64,000 nucleotides of DNA, taken from assembly GCA_016720585.1 (NCBI GenBank), contig JADKKH010000005.1, positions 310,001-374,000 of the forward strand. Reading direction: 5' to 3'. The number at the start of each line of letters is the position of its first letter. Within the stretch, counting starts at the first letter, position 1. Below the pieces are notes generated by a model. The model searched no databases. It was not told the origin of the DNA and worked only from the letters and a program-made list of their open reading frames with translations. A program made the translations under genes and the position numbers. Of the stretch, positions 17,620-26,622 are shown in pieces. Source of the DNA: Chitinophagaceae bacterium (lineage in GTDB: Bacteria > Bacteroidota > Bacteroidia > Chitinophagales > Chitinophagaceae).

Positions 17620-17713
17620 GGCAAAAAATACCCAGTGGAGGGTACCAGAATCGTCGGAAAGTATTTGTAAATTTAGCAATCCAATTAACTACCCTGAGAT
17701 TAATTTTCACCAG

Positions 17714-20700
17714 ATGTACCACTTGCTCCAAAAAACATTGATATTGATTGCAGTTTGTGCAATAAGCCATTCAGCCGTTTTTTCTCAGGAAGATACTGTT
17801 GGTAACCGTAGTTTAAAAGTGAATGAGAAAGAAAAGGCGAACACCCCAGCGGGTATTGCCTATGCATTGGTCTATGGCGTTTCCGAATATAAGAACTTAG
17901 ACCCCAATTCACAACTTAGATATGCAGATAACGATGCCTGGGATTTTTATAATTTATTATTAACCACAAAGCTGGTTCCCGATTCAAATAATATTTACCG
18001 GAAAATAGACGCCGAAGCTACCGCCTCTAATTTTTTTGCAGATTTTGATAAAATACTCAAGCGCTTAAAAGAAGGTGATAAATTGATCGTCTATTTTGCC
18101 GGTCATGGAGATGTTGAAAAGAACGGCGTGGATGCCGGGTATTTGCTGGGGGCTTCCAGTGAAGGGGTTCCCTATGCGGCACGTGGCACTATCGACCTGG
18201 ACATGCTTCAACGATATGTTAATGCCGCTGTCAAAAAGAAAACTAAAGTTGTATTGATAACCGACGCCTGCCGGCCCGGTGATCTCCCGGGTGGAAATGA
18301 AGGCCGGTTTGCAACCCGGGACTACATTGAATCAAATTTCCTGGGCAATAACATCGTTAAAATTATTTCCTGTGGCCAGGGTGAATTATCCAAAGAATCC
18401 CGTTTCCCGTCAGCTGGGGGCCATGGTGTCTTTACTTATTTTTTGCTGGAAGCTTTACAAGGCATGTGTGTGACTCCTAACAAAGAAAATATCACGCTCC
18501 GGGATGTTGAGAAATACCTGACAGATAGTGTTGCAAAATATACCAGCGATAAACAAAATCCTGTAATACTGGGAACAAAAACGGAAATTATACTGAAAAC
18601 TGATACGATACTACGAGCCTCCATTGTAGCACAGCGCAGCCGGATTTTGTCCCAAAATGATGTGGCTTTCAGAACGGTCGAAAAAAAATCCTATACAATT
18701 TCGCACGACGATTCTGTTTTATATATAAAATTTTATGAGCAACTTAAACAAGGTCAGCTGAATAAGCCATCAGGCAACAATGCTTACGAAACGTATAAAA
18801 TCACAGAAAAAACAAGCATCAACAAAGATGTGCTTTATGATATGAAATTGGACCTGGCTGCCCGATTGGAAGATGCGGTACAGCCCCTCCTGAACAAATT
18901 TATCCGTGGAGAATTTCAGGATTACCCGGACAGTCTGTTTGCCGAAGCAAATAATAAACTGAAGATCGTTCAGGTCGATCTGATGGATTCTACCGATTTC
19001 CGGTACAACGAAATAAAAGCCAAACGTATTTTCTTTATTGCTTCCGTAAGTAAAACAATCCGGAAACTGGAATTATTAAAAACTGCTGATGTATTAATGC
19101 CCAATACAGCTTTTATCAATTTTGAAATAGGCCGTTATTTCAGTGAATTGAATCAGTCTGATTCTGCTTTATATTACCTGAATAAAACCATTTTCCTTTC
19201 GCCCCGGTGGAGTTTTCCGCGTTTTATGATCGGAAACATTTATTTAAGTAATACGGAATACACCCGAGCGCAAACTTTTTTTGCCCAGGCCATTAACTTG
19301 CAACCCAATTTCGCCTATGCACTTTCTAATTTAGGTCTGACTTTTAAAGCACTTAAACAAAAAGACTCAGCAGATTATTATCATCAAAAAGCGGTTTTAT
19401 TGGACAGCAGCCTTGAAAAGTACTGGGGTGGCAACAGGAAATCGGAAAACAACCAGCTCGAGATCGCAACACTTGGTAAAGCGATACGCAATACTGATAT
19501 TAATGAAGAAGAAATGTTTGCGGGTCTTTTACCACCAGACTTAAAATTACCGATTCAGTCTTCAAGTACCGAAGCCCGTGATGGATATGCTTTTTATAGC
19601 AAAGCCTATTATTTTAACAAAGATGGTAAAGTTGACAGTGCCCGCTACTGGTACAATAAGGCCATTGAAATGTTTGAAAAAGCCAATAACGCCAAAACGA
19701 TGCCCTTTAGTTATTATTATACATGGGGATATGCTTACCAGTCTCTCGGCAATTATGCAAAAGCAAAAGATATCTATTTACTGGCATTAAAAACTGATAC
19801 CACGGATCAAGATCTTTATCAGTTTGGTATTGGCTGGATAGTGGATAAAGAGGGCCAGACAGAAGAAGCTATGAACTGGTATAAAAAAGCATTTACATAC
19901 AATCCCAGTTATTACCAGGCCAGTAACAATATCGGATGGGCCTACGCCCGTATGAAAAATACGGACAGTGCTGTTCATTATTACCGCCAGACCTTACAAA
20001 TAAAACCGGATTTTACGACCACCATTACCAACCTGGCAAATATTTATTTCGATTCCTTTAAAGATGATTCAGCAATTTATTATTATAAAAAACTGAGTCA
20101 GCTGCTCGCCAAACCGGATGCATTTACTTACAACCGGATAGGTATTTCCTATAATTATTTAGGGAATTATGACAGCGCTATTGTCTATTATAACAAAGCC
20201 ATCCGGGCAAACGATCAGGTGTCTGCCTTTTTCACTAACCTGGGTGATGCGTATTTTAACAGTAAGCAATATGCTTCAGCCATTCAGTATTATGAAAAGG
20301 GAAACAATCTTTTGCCCGACAGTACTAAAACCTATTTTAACCTGGCGTTCAGTTATGCATCTCAGGCCAATTATAAAAAGGCCGAAGAAATATACAAGCA
20401 AAGCCTTTTAAAACAAAAGAACAACCCCAATATCTATCTCACCTATTATAACCTGGGCTGGACGTTGGATAAACAGAAAAAACTGGATGAGTCGTTGATC
20501 TGGTATACCAAAACAGTAAAAGTAAAACCTGATTATTTAAACGGATTAAATAACATGGGTTATACGTATGACCGGCTGGGTAAACAAGATTCTGCTGTAT
20601 ATTGGTACAAACAGGCACTCAAAATCAATCCGGTATTTAAACTCTCACTTTCTAACCTGGCTTACTTATATAACGATATGTATAAATATGATTCATCGTT

Positions 20701-21313
20701 GTATTATTATAAATTGTTATTGCCTTTGTCGCCGGCAGATGCGTCAGTGCGTTATGAGATAGCCCAGTTATACTATTACGATGCCAACTATGATTCAGCC
20801 ATTGTTTATTATGAAAAGGCCATCAAATTGAATAAAACCAAAGCCGATTACCAGACAAAAGCAGGAGATGCTTACTTTGATGCCACGGCTACACCTAAGT
20901 ATCAAAACAGTCCTGTTTATTATCAAAAGGCTATTGAACTTTACAGCGAGGCACTCCGTCTCGACAGCACCCAGTTTCTGGCCATGAACAGGCTTGGTGT
21001 CAGTTATATTTACCTGGGAAAATACACCGAAGGTATCGCCGTCTTTAAACTGGCCCTTCAAAAAGATGCTGTTTATAAAAATACGTACGAATATAACCTG
21101 GCCTGTATCTATTCCTTACAGAAGGAAATTGACAATGCCTTAAATTATTTTGACAAGTCTATAAATAGTGGCTATCGTGACCTGGCACATATGTCGGAGG
21201 ATACAGACCTGGATAATATACGAAGTTTGCCTGCCTTTAAAAAAATCATTGAAAAATACTTCAAGCCGGACGAAATAAATAAAAATCCTGAGCTTTATAA
21301 GAAGAAAAATTAA
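17714..21313 (+). CDS. Secreted caspase-family peptidase with long TPR array
   Basis: This 1199-residue protein has a signal peptide (about 1-24, ending HSAVFSQ), so it acts in the periplasm or outside. Residues about 45-300 form a caspase/metacaspase-like (peptidase C14) domain: YALVYGVSEYKN, RYADNDA, catalytic His in YFAGH131GD and catalytic Cys in TDAC186RPG, followed by GGHGVFTYFLLEAL. Caspase-fold proteases are cysteine peptidases, often cutting after acidic or basic residues and often signalling. Residues about 460-1160 are roughly 15 or more TPR units, many with DSA-YYY motifs. ATG 17714 is chosen because it begins the signal peptide; the frame is open further upstream, into folC. Its stop overlaps the convergent Nudix gene by 4 bases. 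A paralogue lies at 37172-39385. Confidence 0.8.
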   Translation: MYHLLQKTLILIAVCAISHSAVFSQEDTVGNRSLKVNEKEKANTPAGIAYALVYGVSEYKNLDPNSQLRYADNDAWDFYNLLLTTKLVPDSNNIYRKIDAEATASNFFADFDKILKRLKEGDKLIVYFAGHGDVEKNGVDAGYLLGASSEGVPYAARGTIDLDMLQRYVNAAVKKKTKVVLITDACRPGDLPGGNEGRFATRDYIESNFLGNNIVKIISCGQGELSKESRFPSAGGHGVFTYFLLEALQGMCVTPNKENITLRDVEKYLTDSVAKYTSDKQNPVILGTKTEIILKTDTILRASIVAQRSRILSQNDVAFRTVEKKSYTISHDDSVLYIKFYEQLKQGQLNKPSGNNAYETYKITEKTSINKDVLYDMKLDLAARLEDAVQPLLNKFIRGEFQDYPDSLFAEANNKLKIVQVDLMDSTDFRYNEIKAKRIFFIASVSKTIRKLELLKTADVLMPNTAFINFEIGRYFSELNQSDSALYYLNKTIFLSPRWSFPRFMIGNIYLSNTEYTRAQTFFAQAINLQPNFAYALSNLGLTFKALKQKDSADYYHQKAVLLDSSLEKYWGGNRKSENNQLEIATLGKAIRNTDINEEEMFAGLLPPDLKLPIQSSSTEARDGYAFYSKAYYFNKDGKVDSARYWYNKAIEMFEKANNAKTMPFSYYYTWGYAYQSLGNYAKAKDIYLLALKTDTTDQDLYQFGIGWIVDKEGQTEEAMNWYKKAFTYNPSYYQASNNIGWAYARMKNTDSAVHYYRQTLQIKPDFTTTITNLANIYFDSFKDDSAIYYYKKLSQLLAKPDAFTYNRIGISYNYLGNYDSAIVYYNKAIRANDQVSAFFTNLGDAYFNSKQYASAIQYYEKGNNLLPDSTKTYFNLAFSYASQANYKKAEEIYKQSLLKQKNNPNIYLTYYNLGWTLDKQKKLDESLIWYTKTVKVKPDYLNGLNNMGYTYDRLGKQDSAVYWYKQALKINPVFKLSLSNLAYLYNDMYKYDSSLYYYKLLLPLSPADASVRYEIAQLYYYDANYDSAIVYYEKAIKLNKTKADYQTKAGDAYFDATATPKYQNSPVYYQKAIELYSEALRLDSTQFLAMNRLGVSYIYLGKYTEGIAVFKLALQKDAVYKNTYEYNLACIYSLQKEIDNALNYFDKSINSGYRDLAHMSEDTDLDNIRSLPAFKKIIEKYFKPDEINKNPELYKKKN

Positions 21314-21858
21314 ATAGTTAACAACTTCAGCTTTTCCAGTGCATACATAATGCAGGTAACGTGCATGGCCTGTACAATCTTATTTTCTTTCAACAGTTTT
21401 TTTAATTCCTCAATCTCAAGGAGCACAACTTCTATTTCCTCATTCCCATCCAATTGTTGTTCAGCCACCCTGATACCACCTTTGGCAAGAAACATATGCA
21501 TCCAGTTATTATTGGTAGAAGGATTTGCGGATATTTTCCCTAAATATTCATAAGAAGAAAAAGAATAGCCGGTTTCTTCCCGCAATTCCCGGCTAATGGC
21601 TTCCTCAAAGGTTTTGTCTGTATCATCCACACAGCCACCGGGTATTTCGAGACAGGTTTCCCCCAAAGCATGGCGGTATTGTTTTACCATGACCACCTGA
21701 CCTTCTTCTGTTAGCGGGAGCGCCGTTACCCAGGTTGGAAACTCATACACATAATAAGGATCAACAATTTTCCCATCGGGGGTTTCGCATCTTTCCTTAC
21801 GGACTTTGAACCATAGGTCATTGAAAAGATATTCCGAGGAAAGTGTTTTCCATTTCAT
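21310..21858 (-). CDS. Nudix hydrolase (ADP-ribose pyrophosphatase-like)
   Basis: This is a 182-residue Nudix protein, probably hydrolysing ADP-ribose or a similar nucleoside diphosphate derivative. The catalytic end of the Nudix box, RELREETGY, with the metal-binding glutamates is intact. The first part is unusual: after PGG comes CVDDTDKTF, one residue longer than the consensus and lacking the usual first Glu. The N-terminal TPDGKIVDPYYVYEF and VVMVKQYRHALGE resemble ADP-ribose pyrophosphatases. Its end overlaps the caspase-TPR gene on the other strand. Upstream lies a short heptamer repeat. Confidence 0.8.
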   Translation of the reverse strand: MKWKTLSSEYLFNDLWFKVRKERCETPDGKIVDPYYVYEFPTWVTALPLTEEGQVVMVKQYRHALGETCLEIPGGCVDDTDKTFEEAISRELREETGYSFSSYEYLGKISANPSTNNNWMHMFLAKGGIRVAEQQLDGNEEIEVVLLEIEELKKLLKENKIVQAMHVTCIMYALEKLKLLTI

Positions 21859-21864
21859 TTTTTA

Positions 21865-21899
21865 AAGTTCAGAGTTAATAGTTCCTGGTTCAAAGTTCG
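21865..21899 (+). repeat. Short heptamer repeat (nAGTTnn units)
   Basis: Five period-7 units (AAGTTCA, GAGTTAA, TAGTTCC, TGGTTCA, AAGTTCG) fill half of the gap between the Nudix and YfiT-like genes. It is degenerate but in register over 35 bases. Confidence 0.55.
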
Positions 21900-21932
21900 T
21901 CAATGAAAGATATGCAGAGATCCAGAACCGGA

Positions 21933-22472
21933 TCACCATCCCATCCGGCTTCGTAAAGAAGTAATATGCGCTACATGATGTTTACCATGCCAGGCATACA
22001 TTCCCAGCAAGTACCAGAGCCGCATGGTTTTTTTATGTTCCGGGTGAAAAACCGTTCTATTATTCCAGTCATTGTCATTTACATACTTCAGCGTTTCATA
22101 CAAACGGATATGAACTGCGTGCAGAATCGTGAGCGAAATATTAACCGGTAGTTTCTGTACATCATGCATTTCGGCCCATAGTTTTTCATTATAGGGCTTA
22201 ATGGTTGGATTATCCTCGGTTAACCCGGTTTTAAAACGGATATAAGCGTTCATATGACTATCCGCCACATGGTGCACCAACTGGTGAACGGTCCAGCCAT
22301 CTTCCCGGTATGGCTTTTGCAATTGCGCTTCGTCAAGATTCAGAATGGCATTTTCCAATTGAAGCGGCAGAAATTTGATATCAGCCAGCCATTCAATTTT
22401 TTGTTCAATGGAAAATGGTTTGGGCACATATTCACCAATGGGATAACGGGGGTCAATGGTAACGGATGGCAT
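21933..22472 (-). CDS. YfiT/DinB-family protein, putative bacillithiol transferase
   Basis: This is a 179-residue DinB-fold protein matching the YfiT family, once called a metal-dependent hydrolase and now grouped with bacillithiol S-transferases. The N-terminus DPRYPIGEYVPKPF and the motif DGWTVHQLVHHVADSHMNAY are typical. The metal-binding histidine triad is visible: one His in VHQLVHHVADSH and two in WHGKHHVAH. Such enzymes conjugate bacillithiol to electrophiles. The presence of bshB1 and bshC in the same window makes this reading more likely. It is in a close minus-strand run with FKBP (10 bases). Confidence 0.75.
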   Translation of the reverse strand: MPSVTIDPRYPIGEYVPKPFSIEQKIEWLADIKFLPLQLENAILNLDEAQLQKPYREDGWTVHQLVHHVADSHMNAYIRFKTGLTEDNPTIKPYNEKLWAEMHDVQKLPVNISLTILHAVHIRLYETLKYVNDNDWNNRTVFHPEHKKTMRLWYLLGMYAWHGKHHVAHITSLRSRMGW

Positions 22473-22482
22473 AACAGAAATT

Positions 22483-22920
22483 TTATTTTAGTACTTCCAA
22501 TAATTCTACTTCAAAAATCAAGGTGGCTCCTCCGGGAATATCGCTACCAGCGCCCCGGTCACCATAAGCTAAATCGGAAGGTATCCATAACCGCCAGTGA
22601 CTTCCAACTTTCATTAAGGGTAAAGCAACCTGCCAGCCTTTTATCAGAGCCGTTAGCGGAGCCGAAAATGGCTGACCCCGTTTAAAAGAATTATCAAACT
22701 CTTTTCCATCCAGCAATGTGCCTTTGTAATGGGCTTTGACCGTATCCCGCAACACGGGATTAATTCCGGTACCCTCCTTAATTACTTCGTATTGAATTCC
22801 GCCGGGTAATTCTTTTACGCCTGCCTTGCTGATGTTTTCTGCCATGAAAGCTGCACCTGCCGTTTTCTGGGTCTCAATTTTTCCTTGCATATATTCTTTT
22901 AATTTGTTTTGTGTACTCAT
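22483..22920 (-). CDS. FKBP-type peptidyl-prolyl cis-trans isomerase
   Basis: This is a 145-residue cytoplasmic FKBP with no signal peptide. An N-terminal helix (about 1-35, NKLKEYMQGKIETQKTAGAA) resembles the tail of the dimerising region of FklB/Mip proteins. The FKBP domain follows: VKAHYKGTLLDGKEFDNSF, ALPLMKVGSHWRLWIPSDLAYG and GATLIFEVELLEV, with the aromatic pocket residues retained. It catalyses proline isomerisation in protein folding. It lies between the YfiT-like gene and the ABC ATPase gene on the same strand. Confidence 0.88.
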   Translation of the reverse strand: MSTQNKLKEYMQGKIETQKTAGAAFMAENISKAGVKELPGGIQYEVIKEGTGINPVLRDTVKAHYKGTLLDGKEFDNSFKRGQPFSAPLTALIKGWQVALPLMKVGSHWRLWIPSDLAYGDRGAGSDIPGGATLIFEVELLEVLK

Positions 22921-22973
22921 GTGATAAATGAAATTCCTATATTATTTTTTTGGGGAAGAATGCTCCTCCATAT

Positions 22974-23735
22974 TTACCCTTCTCTTAAAGAATGCCCGGT
23001 CAAGCTGATAAAAACATCCTCAAGATTAGCCAGTTTCATTTCTTTAGGTCTGTCAAATCCGCTTGCCAGCAGGTTATCAATCAGTTTATCCGGAGAGTCC
23101 AGGGCAACAATATTCCCCGAATCGATAATTGCCACCCGGTCGCACAAATATTCTGCTTCATCCATATAATGGGTGGTAATGATAACTGTTGTCCCTTTTT
23201 CACGGATATTTTTTACCAGTTCCCACAAACTTCTTCGTGCTTGCGGATCTAGGCCCGTGGTAGGTTCATCTAAAAAAATGATACGGGGCTGGTTGATCAA
23301 TGTTGTAGCAACGGAAAAACGTTGCTTTTGCCCGCCACTCAGTTCTTTCACTTTTGATCTGGCTTTATCCTTCAGGTTCACCATTTCCAGTAATTCCATG
23401 GGGTCAACCTGCCGGTTATATAAGCCGCAGAATAATTCTATTAATTGAAGAAGATTTAATCCCGGGTAATAACCGCTGGTTTGCAACTGGACACCGATTA
23501 TTTTTTTTATTTCGTTTGGTTGTTTGTCAAGACATAAACCATCCACCCTTATGTCACCACTGGTCTTGGTACGCAGTGTTTCAATAATTTCCAGAGTCGT
23601 TGATTTTCCAGCACCGTTCGGTCCCAGCAGTCCAAAAATTTCTCCCTCATATACATCAAAAGAAATTCCTTTAACGGCCTGAAAACTACCGTAGTTCTTC
23701 ACCAGGTTCTTTACAGAAATAATACTATCGGCCAT
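22974..23735 (-). CDS. ABC transporter ATP-binding protein
   Basis: This is a 253-residue ABC ATPase of the ABC-2 exporter or gliding/Nod-type group. Walker A GPNGAGKST, Q-loop GVQLQTSGYY, signature LSGGQKQR, Walker B IIFLDEPTTGLDP and the switch histidine (ITTHYMDEAE) are all present. It would drive a two-component exporter, but no permease gene is adjacent; neighbours are GNAT (1-base overlap) and FKBP. The partner permease must be elsewhere, so the transported substrate is unknown. Confidence 0.88.
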   Translation of the reverse strand: MADSIISVKNLVKNYGSFQAVKGISFDVYEGEIFGLLGPNGAGKSTTLEIIETLRTKTSGDIRVDGLCLDKQPNEIKKIIGVQLQTSGYYPGLNLLQLIELFCGLYNRQVDPMELLEMVNLKDKARSKVKELSGGQKQRFSVATTLINQPRIIFLDEPTTGLDPQARRSLWELVKNIREKGTTVIITTHYMDEAEYLCDRVAIIDSGNIVALDSPDKLIDNLLASGFDRPKEMKLANLEDVFISLTGHSLREG

Positions 23736-24205
23736 CAGGGTTGGTTTAGTGTTAAAGTTAATTCCATTTTCACATCTGCCGTTAAAAAAGGAGCGTTGAC
23801 AGCTGTAACATGCCGGAAACCATATTTTTCATACAATTTCAGGGCTGTTTTTAACTGGCTGTTTGAATAAAGAATAAGGGTCGATGCTTTTATTTTCCCG
23901 GCTTCTTCCAGACAACGGTTCAATAATGACTTACTGATACCCTGTCCCCTGTAGGCAGGATCCACGCCCATTTTTATCAGTTCATATTCCCGTTCATTCA
24001 TTTTAAATAACCCTGCAGAGCCAATTACTTTGTCACCATCCATGGCTAAAAAAATACATCCGCCTCCTGCAATCACGGTTTTCTGAGGATCATCCAGCAT
24101 TTCAAGATCATGCGCTTCCGTGAGATCATATTTATCCAGCCATTCCAGGTTCAATCGTTTAAAGTCGGGCTGATATTTGTCTTCGTAACTAATTATTTCA
24201 ATCAT
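23735..24205 (-). CDS. GNAT-family N-acetyltransferase
   Basis: This is a 156-residue GNAT protein with the acetyl-CoA binding motif A, MGVDPAYRGQGISKSLL, and strand LILYSNSQLKTALKLYEKYGF, which is motif B. The family transfers acetyl groups to amines; the acceptor is unknown. Its start lies 2 bases after the fbp stop codon and its stop overlaps the start of the ABC ATPase gene by one base, so all three are in one operon. Confidence 0.8.
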   Translation of the reverse strand: MIEIISYEDKYQPDFKRLNLEWLDKYDLTEAHDLEMLDDPQKTVIAGGGCIFLAMDGDKVIGSAGLFKMNEREYELIKMGVDPAYRGQGISKSLLNRCLEEAGKIKASTLILYSNSQLKTALKLYEKYGFRHVTAVNAPFLTADVKMELTLTLNQP

Positions 24206-24207
24206 GA

Positions 24208-25305
24208 TTAACCGAGGTAGGTTTCCAGCTCTTCCATCATCAATTTACTTCCAATAAAAAAAGGCGTCCGTTGGTGGAGTTCCGTTGGGATAACATCCAG
24301 TATTCTTATTTTTCCGTTTGTTGCTTTGCCACCGGCTACGGTTATGATAAAGGCAAAAGGATTACACTCGTATAACAAACGCAATTTTCCTTTTGGCTTA
24401 TCGGTAGTACCGGGATACATAAAAATGCCCCCTTTAATCAGGTTCCGGTGCACGTCGGATACCATACTGCCAATATAGCGTTGCGTATAAGGACCGCCGT
24501 TTGTTTTATCTTTTTTCTGGCAGGTTGTTATATATTTTTTCACCCCCTCATCATACTGAAAGAAATTACCATGATTGACAGAATACATTTTTCCAATTTC
24601 GGGGCATTTTATATCCGGATGGCTGAGTGTCCATTCGCCGATGGAAGGATCGAGGGTAAATCCGTTTACCCCTCTCCTCGTGGCATATACCAGCATCGTA
24701 GAAGAACCATAAACAATATATCCGGCGGCGACCTGTTGGTTGCCCGGTTGCAGGTAATCCTCCAGGGTTGCCACTGTTCCAATCGGAGTAACACGACGAT
24801 AAACAGAAAAGATGGTACCGATGGAAACATTTACATCTATATTACTGCTGCCATCGAGGGGGTCAAACAAACAAACATATTTTGAATTAACGCTTTTCGC
24901 ATCATCGAACGCCACAAAATCATCCAGTTCTTCGCTGGCAATACCGGCGCAACTGATTCCATGCTGCAGTACCCGGGTAAACTGGTCATTGGCATATACA
25001 TCCAGTTTCTTCACTTCTTCACCTTGCACATTAATTGAACCGGTATCGCCTAAAATATCCACCAGGCCCGCTTTATTTACTTCGGTATTCACTCTTTTGG
25101 CAGCCAGGCCGATATTTCGCAGCAGGTTGGACAATTCACCGGTAGCGTTGGGAAAATCCCGTATCTGCTGGATGGTGAATTCATCAAGGGTTTGAACTTT
25201 TCGGTTAACAATCATACAGGCTGATTTAGAATGAGACAAAAGTAAGGCATTGGCAGTAAGTTGACTGCCTGATAAGTTACTAAGTTGACTGAAATTTTCC
25301 GACAT
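24208..25305 (-). CDS. fbp: Fructose-1,6-bisphosphatase class 1
   Basis: Hydrolyses fructose 1,6-bisphosphate to fructose 6-phosphate, the committed step of gluconeogenesis. The class I signature LFDPLDGSSNIDVNVSIGT (about residues 146-164) binds metal and phosphate. The substrate-binding region RYIGSMVSDVHRNLIKGG and the GKLRLLYECNPFAFI strand are intact. The length of 365 is slightly longer than the E. coli enzyme, mostly at the N-terminus, where MSENFSQLSNLSG could be a later start (the next Met is at residue 31, still before TLDEFTIQQ). First gene of a minus-strand operon. Confidence 0.93.
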   Translation of the reverse strand: MSENFSQLSNLSGSQLTANALLLSHSKSACMIVNRKVQTLDEFTIQQIRDFPNATGELSNLLRNIGLAAKRVNTEVNKAGLVDILGDTGSINVQGEEVKKLDVYANDQFTRVLQHGISCAGIASEELDDFVAFDDAKSVNSKYVCLFDPLDGSSNIDVNVSIGTIFSVYRRVTPIGTVATLEDYLQPGNQQVAAGYIVYGSSTMLVYATRRGVNGFTLDPSIGEWTLSHPDIKCPEIGKMYSVNHGNFFQYDEGVKKYITTCQKKDKTNGGPYTQRYIGSMVSDVHRNLIKGGIFMYPGTTDKPKGKLRLLYECNPFAFIITVAGGKATNGKIRILDVIPTELHQRTPFFIGSKLMMEELETYLG

Positions 25306-25352
25306 TTGCAGGCCATTTTCAACCCGGGAACAAATAAATCAGCCATATAAAT

Positions 25353-26615
25353 ATGAAGGTCTTCAAGTTCGGCGGCGCATCAGTTAACAGTGCAGAAAGA
25401 ATACAGAATGTTGGCCAGATTATGAACAATTGGGCAGGCGAACAAATTGTGGTGATCGTTTCTGCTATGGGAAAAACCACTAATGCCCTGGAGAAGGTGG
25501 TGGATGCTTTTTATGCGGGCCATAAAGAAGAAGCCCTCCGGTTATTTGAACTTATAAAACAACAACATCTTACAACGGCCAAACAGGTGCTCGTAACACA
25601 CTATCTTCCCTGCGAGAAACAACTCAGAGATTTTTTTACAGAAGTTGAATGGTTGCTTCACGATAAACCGGTCAGAGACTACGATTATTATTACGATCAG
25701 GTGGTTTGTGCCGGGGAATTATTTTCTACGGCTATCCTGAGTGCTTACCTTAAAGAAGCCGGAATCAAAAACCAATGGCTGGACATCCGTGATATATTCC
25801 GTACGGATGATGATTTCAGGGATGCGTCGATTGATTGGGCCATTACTAAACAAAAAATTACAGACATCGTGTTGCCTGAATTGAATGAAACTAAAATTAT
25901 TCTTACACAGGGTTTCATTGGCGCCACAGATGAAAACGAAAGTACCACCCTGGGAAGGGAAGGCAGTGATTATACAGCCGCCGTTTTTGCTAATATGCTG
26001 GATGCCGAAAACCTGACCATCTGGAAAGATGTGGAAAGTGTGATGAATGCTGATCCAAAACAGTTTGCTGATGCTATTTCCATTCCGGAATTGAGTTACA
26101 ATGAGGTGATTGAAATGGCCTACTACGGTGCCCAGGTCATACACCCCAAAACGATAAAGCCCTTGCAGAATAAAGGCATCCCCCTGTTTGTAAAATGCTT
26201 CCTGAACCCCGCCTTACCCGGCACTGTCATTCAGAACAAGGCTGTACACCACCTTCCTCCTATTATTGTACTAAAAGAAAAACAGGTGATGCTGGAAATG
26301 AGCTCAAAAGATTTTTCTTTTATCGGAGAGCACCATATAGGGCATTTGTATACGCTTTTCGAAAAACTGCATATCAAACCTAACCTGACACAAAACGGTG
26401 CCATAAGTTTTAATTGCGTACTGGATGACCGGCCGGAACGAATTGAAAAACTGGCCCTCGAAGCATCGCAATTTCTGGATGTGCAGGTAGTAAAAGGCTT
26501 ATCACTGCTTACCATCAGGCATTTTACAAAACAGATATTTGATAAACTTACCGAAGGAAAAACAATTTTGCTCCGGCAGCAAACTCCGGAAACCATACAG
26601 CTTTTACTTCAATAA
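25353..26615 (+). CDS. lysC: Aspartate kinase
   Basis: Phosphorylates L-aspartate with ATP, the first step of lysine, threonine and methionine synthesis. The N-terminal kinase domain shows KVFKFGGASVN (residues 2-12), LGREGSDYTAA and the WKDVESVMNADPK motif typical of the family. The last 130 residues hold two ACT-like regulatory regions (VMLEMSSKDFSFIGEHHIG and VVKGLSLLTIRHF), somewhat degenerate, so feedback control by lysine or threonine is likely but not certain. It is a single-domain kinase without homoserine dehydrogenase fusion. It diverges from fbp and converges with the L,D-transpeptidase gene 7 bases away. Confidence 0.88.
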   Translation: MKVFKFGGASVNSAERIQNVGQIMNNWAGEQIVVIVSAMGKTTNALEKVVDAFYAGHKEEALRLFELIKQQHLTTAKQVLVTHYLPCEKQLRDFFTEVEWLLHDKPVRDYDYYYDQVVCAGELFSTAILSAYLKEAGIKNQWLDIRDIFRTDDDFRDASIDWAITKQKITDIVLPELNETKIILTQGFIGATDENESTTLGREGSDYTAAVFANMLDAENLTIWKDVESVMNADPKQFADAISIPELSYNEVIEMAYYGAQVIHPKTIKPLQNKGIPLFVKCFLNPALPGTVIQNKAVHHLPPIIVLKEKQVMLEMSSKDFSFIGEHHIGHLYTLFEKLHIKPNLTQNGAISFNCVLDDRPERIEKLALEASQFLDVQVVKGLSLLTIRHFTKQIFDKLTEGKTILLRQQTPETIQLLLQ

Positions 26616-26622
26616 AACAGGA

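Noticed and set aside
17576..17713. N-terminal extension of the caspase-TPR protein
   Set aside because: It overlaps the end of folC and would hide a clear signal peptide starting at 17714.
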